From: Pseudomonadota bacterium
Lineage (GTDB): Bacteria; Pseudomonadota; Gammaproteobacteria; Burkholderiales; Burkholderiaceae_D
Direction: 5' to 3'
Length of the DNA: 7,323 nucleotides
NCBI GenBank assembly: GCA_023435945.1
Contig: JAEZLB010000221.1
Location: 1 to 7,323, forward strand
Shown: positions 1-5,597 of the stretch, piece after piece
Layout: each line of letters begins with the position of its first letter
Numbering within the stretch: the first letter of the stretch is position 1
The notes under the pieces: model-generated
What the model was told of the DNA's origin: nothing
Seen by the model: the letters and a program-made list of their open reading frames with translations, nothing else
The model's database searches: none
Translations under genes and position numbers: made by a program

Positions 1-597
1 CTCCAGTACCAGTCCTGTGGCGGGACGACCGACGTTCAGCACCTGGGGTTCGTCGTGATAGACCGTCCCGATGCCATGGCCGCAGTATTCGCGCACCACG
101 CTGTATCCCTGTTTCTCTGCCGCCGTCTGGATCGCGTAACCCACATCACCCAGCGTTGCACCGGGGCGCACGGCAAGGATGCCTGCACGCATGGCTTCGT
201 AACCGGCCTTGACCAGCCGGCGTGCGTTCGCTGAGGTTTTGCCGACGCAATACATGCGGCTGGTATCGCCATACCAGCCATCCTTCACTACGGTGACATC
301 GATATTGACGATATCGCCATCCTTCAGGACATAGTTGGAAGGAATGCCATGACATACGACGTGATTGACCGAAGTGAGTATGGTCTTGGGGTAGCCGCTG
401 TAGCCCAGGTTGCCGGGAATCGCCTTGAGTTCATTGACGATGTAGTCATGGCAAATCCTGTCGAGTTCATTCGTCGTGACACCCGGTTGGACGTACGGTG
501 CAATCATGCGTAATACATCCGCCGCCATTGCGCCGGACAGGCGCGCCATTTCTATCTCTTCCCGGGAGCGGAGAGGAACCTTATGCCTGCGCTTCAT
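1..597 (-). CDS. map: Type I methionine aminopeptidase (partial, C-terminus outside window)
   Basis: Removes the initiator methionine from nascent cytosolic proteins. The first 199 codons are present and the frame is still open at the left edge. Four or five metal/active-site positions of the pita-bread fold are visible: H83 in VCHGIP, D100 in NIDVTV, D111 in GDTSRM, H174 in EYCGHGIG and H181 in YHDEPQ. These correspond to E. coli H79, D97, D108, H171 and H178; the two terminal glutamate ligands should lie beyond the window. There is no N-terminal zinc-finger or SH3-like extension, so this is the short bacterial class. The start codon overlaps the stop of the upstream ParD-like gene (ATGA), implying translational coupling. 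The location beside a ParD-like gene, rather than beside rpsB/tsf, suggests an accessory second MetAP; that is inference. Family assignment is very secure. Confidence 0.95.
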   Translation of the reverse strand, partial: MKRRHKVPLRSREEIEMARLSGAMAADVLRMIAPYVQPGVTTNELDRICHDYIVNELKAIPGNLGYSGYPKTILTSVNHVVCHGIPSNYVLKDGDIVNIDVTVVKDGWYGDTSRMYCVGKTSANARRLVKAGYEAMRAGILAVRPGATLGDVGYAIQTAAEKQGYSVVREYCGHGIGTVYHDEPQVLNVGRPATGLVLE

Positions 598-827
598 GCC
601 GACTCCGTTTTCATGAGAGGTTGCGCAGCGTCCGGGCCGAGTTCCCCGGATTGGTGTGTCTTGATGAGCAATTGGCAGATTTCTCCATAACGCAGATGCG
701 GATTGAGTTCAGCCAGCATGCCCACCCGCAGCCAGTGTTCGGCTTGGGCATTGATGGATCGGCTGAGTGCAGCACTGGTGGAGCGCAGGTTGTCATGCAT
801 CTGCTCGGAGATCTTGAGAATTCCCAT
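594..827 (-). CDS. ParD-like ribbon-helix-helix protein coupled to map
   Basis: A 77-residue protein starting MGILKISEQMHDNL. The N-terminal strand (ILKIS), followed by two helices (about residues 8-23 and 25-40, including RSINAQAEHWLRVGMLAEL), matches the ribbon-helix-helix layout of the ParD_like antitoxin family. The C-terminal third (LRYGEICQLLI...) is typical of that family. It probably forms a DNA-binding dimer. The frame stays open upstream to 1007, but that part runs back through the terminator at 897-926, so the ATG at 827 is preferred. No Shine-Dalgarno precedes it. No ParE-type toxin is adjacent: the only partner is map, whose ATG overlaps this gene's TGA. Its job may be autoregulation of the pair or modulation of MetAP; neither is shown by sequence. 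Confidence 0.8.
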   Translation of the reverse strand: MGILKISEQMHDNLRSTSAALSRSINAQAEHWLRVGMLAELNPHLRYGEICQLLIKTHQSGELGPDAAQPLMKTESA

Positions 828-828
828 T

Positions 829-866
829 TTTCGCGAAATATACGTTATGTAGTCGTTTCGTATAAT
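829..866 (-). promoter_or_regulatory. Candidate promoter/operator of the ParD-like-map unit
   Basis: On the minus strand a TATATT hexamer (837-842) lies 9 nt before the ATG of the ParD-like gene and could serve as a -10 box; no good -35 is seen. A perfect 10-bp palindrome TTTCGCGAAA (829-838) sits between this hexamer and the start codon, where a Shine-Dalgarno would normally be. An inverted repeat TATACG (839-844) / CGTATA (859-864) with a 14-bp spacer overlaps the hexamer. These are the kinds of sites a ribbon-helix-helix autorepressor could bind. The spacing would give a leaderless or nearly leaderless mRNA. The palindrome is seen directly; its role is inferred. Confidence 0.4.
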
Positions 867-896
867 ATCACGGTGCGAGGTTATTGGTAGCCCGGC

Positions 897-926
897 AATA
901 AAAAAGGGAGAGCGAGGCTCTCCCTT
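897..926 (-). terminator. Rho-independent terminator after leuD
   Basis: Read on the minus strand, GGGAGAGC (917-924) and GCTCTCCC (906-913) form a perfect 8-bp GC-rich stem around a 3-nt loop, extendable by two A-T pairs. A T-rich run (TTTTTTATT when the AA extension is counted in the tract, 897-905) follows at once. It lies about 50 nt after the leuD stop and separates the Bug-leuC-leuD transcript from the ParD-like-map unit downstream. There is no comparable T-run on the other side. Confidence 0.9.
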
Positions 927-975
927 GAAGCTGGTATAGGTGCCTTTTAACGCCGGACAAGCCGGTTCAGGCTGG

Positions 976-1632
976 TTAGGCCGGGGATTGCAGGTCCAGC
1001 CGCGCACGGGCGGTTGCCGCCACGTTCTTCAGCCACGGATGGGTTTTGTGCCAGTGTTCGGCAAATTGTGCGATCGCATCCAGATGCTGCAAGGATGCGC
1101 CCAGCATATCCAGGCCTTCCATGAACATGCGGCGATGACGATCGCTCAGCGCAAATGGTGCACTGCCGCCAGCACTGATGACACGCAGATTGTCCACATC
1201 AATGGTCAGCGGCAGGGGAGCATCCGCCGCGGCCTCTTCAGCGAACAGGCGTTGCAGACTTTCCTCGGATACGGTGCAGAGCATCAATCCATTATTCATC
1301 GAGTTGGAATAAAAGATCTCGCCGAAACCCGAGGAAATGACAGCGCGGATACCGTACTGCTTCAGACCCCACACTGCGTGTTCGCGGCTGGAGCCGCAGC
1401 CGAAATTAGCACCAGCCAGGATAATCGAGGTGCCCGCATATTTCGGGTCGTTCATCACGAAGTCAGGACGAGGCTGGCCCTGGCCATCAAAGCGCATGTC
1501 GTGGAACACGCCTCGATCCAGACCTTTTTTATCGATGCCGCGCAAGAATTGCTTGGGCATGATCTGGTCCGTATCCAGATTCGGAGCGGGGAAGGGTAGA
1601 ACGCTACCCTCGATCACAGCATTCTTACTCAT
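976..1632 (-). CDS. leuD: 3-isopropylmalate dehydratase-type hydro-lyase, small subunit (LeuD)
   Basis: Small (swivelling domain) subunit of the LeuCD hydro-lyase, which in leucine synthesis interconverts 2- and 3-isopropylmalate. It has 218 residues, the usual LeuD length with a slightly long C-terminus. Hallmarks are DTDQIMPKQFL near residues 20-31, the active-site loop NFGCGSSREHA near 76-86, the segment FGEIFYSNSMNNG, and a C-terminal HRRMFMEGLDMLG helix region. The start overlaps the end of leuC by 8 nt, so the two subunits are translationally coupled. A strong terminator follows. Neither leuB nor leuA is adjacent, and the nearest upstream genes are leuC and a periplasmic binding protein, so the true substrate may be another alkylmalate. 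The family call is secure; the physiological substrate is not. Confidence 0.93.
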   Translation of the reverse strand: MSKNAVIEGSVLPFPAPNLDTDQIMPKQFLRGIDKKGLDRGVFHDMRFDGQGQPRPDFVMNDPKYAGTSIILAGANFGCGSSREHAVWGLKQYGIRAVISSGFGEIFYSNSMNNGLMLCTVSEESLQRLFAEEAAADAPLPLTIDVDNLRVISAGGSAPFALSDRHRRMFMEGLDMLGASLQHLDAIAQFAEHWHKTHPWLKNVAATARARLDLQSPA

Positions 1633-3025
1633 GATTGGCTAAAAACCTTCTGACATCGGTAATTTTTCCCGTGATCGCCGCCGCAGCAGCCATCGCAGGG
1701 CTCATCAGGTGGGTAATCGAACCACGTCCCTGACGACCTTCGAAATTGCGGTTGGTCGTCGAGGCGCAACGCACTCCCGGCGCCAACACATCGTCATTCA
1801 TCGCGAGGCACATCGAGCATCCGGGCTGACGCCATTCGAAACCGGCCGCAATCAGTTTGGCTGCAATGCCTTCCTGCTCCGCTTGCTCGCGTACCGCGCC
1901 GGAGCCGGGAACGACCATTGCGCGCACGCCTTCGGCGACCTTGTTATCGCCGACAACTTTTGCGACTTCACGCAAATCTTCGATGCGGCCATTGGTGCAG
2001 GAGCCGATGAAAACGTGCTGGACAGGAATGCCTTCGATGGCGGTGCCCGCGGTCAGGCCGGTGTATTGCAAGGCGCGTTGAGACGATACATCGCTCGCTT
2101 CAGGAATATGTCCGGTAACCGGCAATGCCTGATCGGGGCTGGTACCCCAGGTGACGGTCGGCGCCAGATCCGACACATCGAATACATGCTCCGTCTCAAA
2201 GTGCGCATCGGCATCGCTATGCAGGGTTTTCCAGTGTGCGATGGCCTGGTCGCGCAGGGCAGCGTTGTTAGCCAGTTCGGGACTATGTTGCAGCACGTAG
2301 TCCGTCATGATCTCATCGGGGGCGATCAGCGCGCCACGCGCACCGGCTTCCACTGCCATATTGCAGAGCGTAAAACGTGCCTCCGTGCTGAGTTCGGCAA
2401 TCGTCGAACCGCAGAATTCGACGACATAGCCACGCGCTCCCTGTGCACCAATGCGTGCGATGATCATCAGCACCAGATCTTTGGCAGTCGTGCCGGCGGG
2501 CAGTTTGCCGTCGATACGAATGCGCATGTCCTTCGCCAAGCGATAGACCAGGGTCTGCGTTGCCAGCAAATGTTCTACTTCGGTCGTGCCGATACCAAAA
2601 CCCAGCGCACCGAGTGCACCCATGGTGGTGGTGTGGCTGTCGCCACAGATCACCACCATGCCGGGCAGGATCATGCCGTGCTCCGGCGCGATCACATGTT
2701 CGATACCTTGCAGCTTGTCGTTGGTGTCGAACAGCGGGATGCCGTGCAGATCGCAATTGCGCTTCAGGTTGCTGGCCTGCAGCGCGGAGTCCGCATCGCT
2801 GATGATGCGGAACTTGTCAGGATGCGTGGGAATGATATGGCTGACCGTCGCAAGATTCTGACCGGGGAACAAGGTTTTCAGGCCTCGCTCTTCCAATCCT
2901 GCAAAGGCCTGCGGGCTTGTGTACTCGTTCATCATGTGCAAATCCGCATACAGCAGCACGTTGTCCTGATCCAGGGTAACAACCGTATGGGATTCGACGA
3001 GTTTCCGGTAAAAAGTCTTGCTCAT
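1625..3025 (-). CDS. leuC: 3-isopropylmalate dehydratase-type hydro-lyase, large subunit (LeuC)
   Basis: Aconitase-family large subunit, 466 residues, the expected full length. The [4Fe-4S] cluster ligands are visible as C343 in GSCTNGRIEDL and C403/C406 in PGCSMCLAMN. Other family signatures are CGDSHTTTMGALG (about 127-139), the TTEVEHLLATQTL segment, VVEFCG (201-206) and TTNRNFEGRQGRG (423-435). It works in the cytoplasm as a heterodimer with LeuD. It follows the Bug-family gene by only 18 nt and overlaps leuD by 8 nt, so all three are likely one transcript. The ribosome site is weak (GAAG-like), suggesting partial reliance on coupling. Residues about 55-100 look less like my recollection of enterobacterial LeuC than the rest does, which would suit a paralogue; a phylogeny would be needed to show this. 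Confidence 0.95.
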   Translation of the reverse strand: MSKTFYRKLVESHTVVTLDQDNVLLYADLHMMNEYTSPQAFAGLEERGLKTLFPGQNLATVSHIIPTHPDKFRIISDADSALQASNLKRNCDLHGIPLFDTNDKLQGIEHVIAPEHGMILPGMVVICGDSHTTTMGALGALGFGIGTTEVEHLLATQTLVYRLAKDMRIRIDGKLPAGTTAKDLVLMIIARIGAQGARGYVVEFCGSTIAELSTEARFTLCNMAVEAGARGALIAPDEIMTDYVLQHSPELANNAALRDQAIAHWKTLHSDADAHFETEHVFDVSDLAPTVTWGTSPDQALPVTGHIPEASDVSSQRALQYTGLTAGTAIEGIPVQHVFIGSCTNGRIEDLREVAKVVGDNKVAEGVRAMVVPGSGAVREQAEQEGIAAKLIAAGFEWRQPGCSMCLAMNDDVLAPGVRCASTTNRNFEGRQGRGSITHLMSPAMAAAAAITGKITDVRRFLANHE

Positions 3026-3043
3026 TGCTTCGTTTCAGTAAAT

Positions 3044-4006
3044 TTATTCAGCCGTAATGCCACGTTCTTTGATCAGTTTTGCCCAGATATCCAGTTCCTT
3101 GACCAGACGTGCGCGGGCCTGATCAGGCGTGCTCGGCATAGGATCAAAACCATCCTTGATCAAGCGCTCTTTTGTTTCGGGAGCGTTCAGTACTTTATTC
3201 AGCGCGGCGTTCAACTTGTCGATGATCGGTTTTGGCGTGTTCGCCGGCGCAAACACCATGAACCACGTCTCGAAGTTATAGCCGGTGGCACCGGACTCAC
3301 CAAGGGTCGGGACATCCGGCAACAATTCGGAACGGTTCGGACCGGTCACGCCCATCGCGCGCAACTTACCGGCTTTCACGTGCGGTACCGCGGCAGACAA
3401 TACCGGGAAGCTCATTTCCACCATGCCGGCCACGGTGTCGATCAGAGCCGGTCCACCGCCTTTATAGGCAATGTGGGTGATGTCCGTCTTGGTCACGTCT
3501 TTGAACAATTCAGCGGACATGTGGAATGTGCTGCCCGGACCTGCGGAACCGTAGTTATATTTGCCGGGATTGGCGCGTACCTCTTTCAGGAATTCCTGCG
3601 TGTTCTTTGCAGGGAAAGAAGGATGCACCACCAATACGTGCTGCGAAGACGCCACCATGCCGATAGGAGCCAAATCCTTCAGCGTGTCGTAAGGCATGCG
3701 TGCGAACAAAGAGGGGTTAATCGCCAGCGACACGGTTTGCAAACCGATGGTGTACCCATCCGGTGCAGACTTTGCAACCAGATCCACGCCGATATTGCCA
3801 CCGGCACCGCCGCGGTTTTCGATGTAGATATTGCCGCCTGCTGCCTTGGCCCATTCATCGGCGATGCGGCGTGCGGCGATATCAGCACTGCCACCCGGGG
3901 CATAAGGCACGACCAGGCGGATGGGACGGGAAGGGTAGTTATCCGCAAAAGCGACCGAGGTAGTAAAGCAAGCAGCGGCCAGCAACAGTATCTTCTTGAG
4001 TTTCAT
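3044..4006 (-). CDS. Bug/TctC-family periplasmic substrate-binding protein
   Basis: A 320-residue exported binding protein of the tripartite tricarboxylate transporter (TctC/Bug) family. The signal peptide has a KLKK n-region, a hydrophobic core (about 6-18) and an AFA/D cleavage site after residue 21. The mature N-terminus YPSRPIRLVVPYAPGGSADIAAR is broken by the carboxylate-binding loop APGGSAD (36-42). A second ligand-binding loop, GSAGPGSTFH, lies at 153-162, followed by AYKGGGPALID. A strong GGAGGAG sits 4 nt before the ATG. No TctA or TctB membrane subunits are present, as is usual for the many orphan Bug genes of Burkholderiales. It is the first gene of the Bug-leuC-leuD unit and diverges from a LysR gene, so it probably captures the carboxylate that LeuCD handles, or senses a related one. 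The ligand cannot be read from sequence. Confidence 0.95.
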   Translation of the reverse strand: MKLKKILLLAAACFTTSVAFADNYPSRPIRLVVPYAPGGSADIAARRIADEWAKAAGGNIYIENRGGAGGNIGVDLVAKSAPDGYTIGLQTVSLAINPSLFARMPYDTLKDLAPIGMVASSQHVLVVHPSFPAKNTQEFLKEVRANPGKYNYGSAGPGSTFHMSAELFKDVTKTDITHIAYKGGGPALIDTVAGMVEMSFPVLSAAVPHVKAGKLRAMGVTGPNRSELLPDVPTLGESGATGYNFETWFMVFAPANTPKPIIDKLNAALNKVLNAPETKERLIKDGFDPMPSTPDQARARLVKELDIWAKLIKERGITAE

Positions 4007-4070
4007 ATTTCTCCTCCAATGGTTAAAAAGCAGTTTTTGAACCGGTTTTTGCCGATTCTCTATTGGAGAA
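4007..4070 (-). promoter_or_regulatory. Possible structured leader masking the Bug-gene ribosome site
   Basis: In the minus-strand transcript, CUCCAAU (from 4062-4068) is exactly complementary to AUUGGAG (from 4014-4020), which contains part of the Shine-Dalgarno of the Bug gene. Between them, GGTT (4021-4024) and AACC (4040-4043), plus AAAA (4026-4029) and TTTT (4035-4038), form a nested hairpin with one mismatch. An AACCGGTT palindrome lies at 4040-4047. Together they could fold so as to hide the ribosome site. This only matters if transcription starts upstream of about 4070, which is not known. Confidence 0.3.
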
Positions 4071-4075
4071 GCATC

Positions 4076-4101
4076 ATATTAAAAAACAATATAGATATAA
4101 T
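4076..4101 (+). promoter_or_regulatory. Divergent control region: candidate LysR box and lysR -10 element
   Basis: ATATT (4076-4080) and AATAT (4088-4092), separated by 7 bp, form a 17-bp inverted repeat containing a T-N11-A pattern (T4079, A4091), the usual form of a LysR-type binding site. A consensus TATAAT follows at 4096-4101 on the plus strand, about 38 nt before the lysR ATG. No good -35 hexamer is found at the usual distance. On the other strand, TATATT (4088-4093) and TATGAT (4073-4078) are possible -10 boxes for the Bug operon. A regulator bound here could control both directions. Confidence 0.45.
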
Positions 4102-4139
4102 TCACAATTCATTACTTCATTCGGTCGTAACAGTTAATA

Positions 4140-5075
4140 ATGGATGGTCTATCCGATCTGGCCTTCTTCGGTCTCGTCGTTAAGCAGGGCAGCCTGGCTG
4201 CGGCAGCGCAGGAACTCGGTGTAACACCCCCCGCCGTCAGCAAGCGCCTGGCAGCCATTGAAGCGCGCTTGCGGGTCCGGCTGCTTAACCGCACCACGCG
4301 CCGCATGAGCCTGACGCCCGAAGGCGAAACCTATCTTACCGAAGGGGAGAGACTGGTCGCTGAGCTGGAAGCGCTGGAGCGGAAGATATCCGGTGGCAGC
4401 GTAGTACCCCAGGGCCTTTTACGCGTGAACGCCACGCTGGGTTTCGGCAGGAGTCATATCGCGCCGCAGCTTTCCCGTTTTGCGACCCTGTATCCCCAGG
4501 TGGAAGTGCAACTGCATTTGAGTGATCGTCCGGTTAACCTGGTCGAACAGGCATTTGATCTGGCCATACGTTTTGGCGAACAACCGGACGCCCGCATTAC
4601 GGCACGCAAGCTTGCCGATAACCGGCGTTTTTTATGTGCGTCGCCTTCCTATCTTGCCGCCCACGGCACGCCGCAATCGCCGCGCGATCTTCACAATCAC
4701 CGCTGCATTGTACTGCGCGAAAGCGATGAGATTTATGGAAGCTGGCATTTCAGGAATGGCGCGCGCCAGGAAACCGTGAAGGTAAGAGGACCATTAAGCA
4801 CGAATGACGGACCGACTGCATTGGCGTGGGCGCTGGACGGTCATGGCATCGTCATTCGTTCCGAATGGGAAGCAGCACCTTTTTTACGTTCGGGGCGCTT
4901 GCGTCCGATACTGACCGACTGGTTACTGCCGCCTGCCGATATTCATATCTTGTTCCCCACCAAGAGTCATTTGCAGGCCAAAACCCGCGCCATGGTGGAT
5001 TTCATGCTGAGCGCTTTCGAAGACAAAAGAAGGGTGGGGCGGACGGAAGCCGATGCATTGGAGTCCTTGTGGTGA
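4140..5075 (+). CDS. LysR-type transcriptional regulator
   Basis: A 311-residue cytoplasmic regulator. The N-terminal winged helix-turn-helix covers about residues 3-62, with the recognition segment LAAAAQELGVTPPAVSKRLAAIEARL (19-44, abbreviated at its ends) and the wing LLNRTTRRMSLTPEG. A linker helix follows to about 85, and the effector-binding domain fills 90-300 (RVNATLGFGRSHIAP, then FDLAIRFGE). The length is normal. A stop at 4128-4130 in frame makes 4140 the only ATG before the HTH. No Shine-Dalgarno precedes it, so expression is probably low. It diverges from the Bug-leuC-leuD operon across 133 bp and most likely controls that operon, and itself, in response to a carboxylate. The family call is secure; the target is inferred from layout. 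Confidence 0.95.
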   Translation: MDGLSDLAFFGLVVKQGSLAAAAQELGVTPPAVSKRLAAIEARLRVRLLNRTTRRMSLTPEGETYLTEGERLVAELEALERKISGGSVVPQGLLRVNATLGFGRSHIAPQLSRFATLYPQVEVQLHLSDRPVNLVEQAFDLAIRFGEQPDARITARKLADNRRFLCASPSYLAAHGTPQSPRDLHNHRCIVLRESDEIYGSWHFRNGARQETVKVRGPLSTNDGPTALAWALDGHGIVIRSEWEAAPFLRSGRLRPILTDWLLPPADIHILFPTKSHLQAKTRAMVDFMLSAFEDKRRVGRTEADALESLW

Positions 5076-5109
5076 GCGCGCAAACGCGATGCGCGATGGG
5101 CGGGAGCGC

Positions 5110-5451
5110 CTATGCCGAATGTGCCGACATCACGCTGCCGATGAAAATCAGGCCTGCCAGCGTAATGTTTCCCAGCGTGCCCAGCAGGGCCGGCCAACCA
5201 TGGCGCTTATAAAAACGTATCAGCACATATAGGCCGGTGATATCGCCAGCCATGCTGTTTTCCGCATCGTTCCTGATCACATCGTCAATCAGGTACCAAT
5301 ACACATACAAGGCGCGCACGGCCAGTAACCCACTTACGACCATGCCCGCTATCACAACCGATGCCGGGTAAAGTTCGCGCAGTATAAAAAAAAGCAGCAC
5401 CAGAGCAACCGAAATAATCGGTTCTTTACGAGCATTCTTGTTGATCTTCAT
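5110..5451 (-). CDS. Small three-helix membrane protein, unknown function
   Basis: A 113-residue protein that I do not recognise. After a basic N-terminus (MKINKNARKE) come three hydrophobic stretches, roughly residues 11-26, 30-55 and 86-108. The second is aromatic-rich (LYVYWYLI). A polar loop with acidic residues (DDVIRNDAENSMAGD, 56-70) and a basic stretch (RFYKRHGW) separate the second and third. The positive-inside rule would put the N-terminus in the cytoplasm. A GAGG lies about 10 nt before the ATG, a little far but usable. It follows the 37-residue small ORF by 21 nt and the YegD-like gene just beyond, so the three probably share a transcript. It converges with lysR, ending 34 bp from it; no intrinsic terminator with a T-run is visible between them. 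Confidence 0.75.
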   Translation of the reverse strand: MKINKNARKEPIISVALVLLFFILRELYPASVVIAGMVVSGLLAVRALYVYWYLIDDVIRNDAENSMAGDITGLYVLIRFYKRHGWPALLGTLGNITLAGLIFIGSVMSAHSA

Positions 5452-5472
5452 GACGAAAAGGCCTCGATTTCC

Positions 5473-5586
5473 TCAGGAATAGCCAAGCAGCATAAGCATA
5501 TCGCTCTTGGCAAGGGAGTCAATTGAAACCGAGTCGCAGGAGCACGCCCCGTTTAGCCAGACCTTGACGATCATCGCGTGCGCCAT
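5473..5586 (-). CDS. Putative 37-residue small protein between yegD-like and membrane genes
   Basis: A short ORF beginning MAHAMIVKVWLNGACSC and ending MLLGYS. No family is recognised. It is supported by a good Shine-Dalgarno (GGAAGGA, 5591-5597) 4 nt before the ATG, by filling the gap between two co-directional genes almost exactly (10 nt after the upstream stop, 21 nt before the downstream start), and by a GC-biased third codon position (27 of 36 codons by hand count). The frame extends upstream to 5718 into the Hsp70-like gene, but the internal ATG at 5586 is preferred because of the ribosome site. Two closely spaced cysteines (CSC) and an alternating hydrophobic start are the only visible traits. 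It could be a leader or coupling ORF instead of a working protein. Confidence 0.5.
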   Translation of the reverse strand: MAHAMIVKVWLNGACSCDSVSIDSLAKSDMLMLLGYS

Positions 5587-5590
5587 ACCG

Positions 5591-5597
5591 TCCTTCC
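5591..5597 (-). promoter_or_regulatory. Shine-Dalgarno of the 37-residue ORF, merged with the upstream stop codon
   Basis: TAGGAAGGA on the minus strand: the last base of the TAG stop of the YegD-like gene is the first G of GGAAGGA. The following ATG is 4 nt away. This arrangement allows ribosomes ending the upstream gene to reinitiate, and it decides the start chosen for the small ORF. Confidence 0.55.

Noticed and set aside
594..827. A classical ParDE toxin-antitoxin pair
   Set aside because: No ParE-like toxin ORF lies on either side. The coupled partner is clearly a methionine aminopeptidase.
828..1007. Extension of the ParD-like protein by 60 residues to an ATG at 1007
   Set aside because: The extension would be coded across the terminator hairpin and the promoter-like palindromes, and it lies over the leuD end. 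The ParD_like domain begins at the ATG at 827.
940..1599. A 219-codon plus-strand frame opposite leuD
   Set aside because: It is antisense to a secure gene, has no ribosome site or recognisable domain, and begins close to the leuD terminator.
1709..4183. An 824-codon open frame on the plus strand opposite leuC, the Bug gene and the divergent promoter
   Set aside because: It runs antisense to two certain genes, crosses the regulatory region and enters lysR out of frame. Its translation is rich in Arg, His, Gly and Cys with no domain. Codon bias of the real genes explains the lack of stops.
5076..5109. An intrinsic terminator between lysR and the membrane-protein gene
   Set aside because: Only a short 4-bp GC stem (5099-5110) is present and no T-run follows on either strand.
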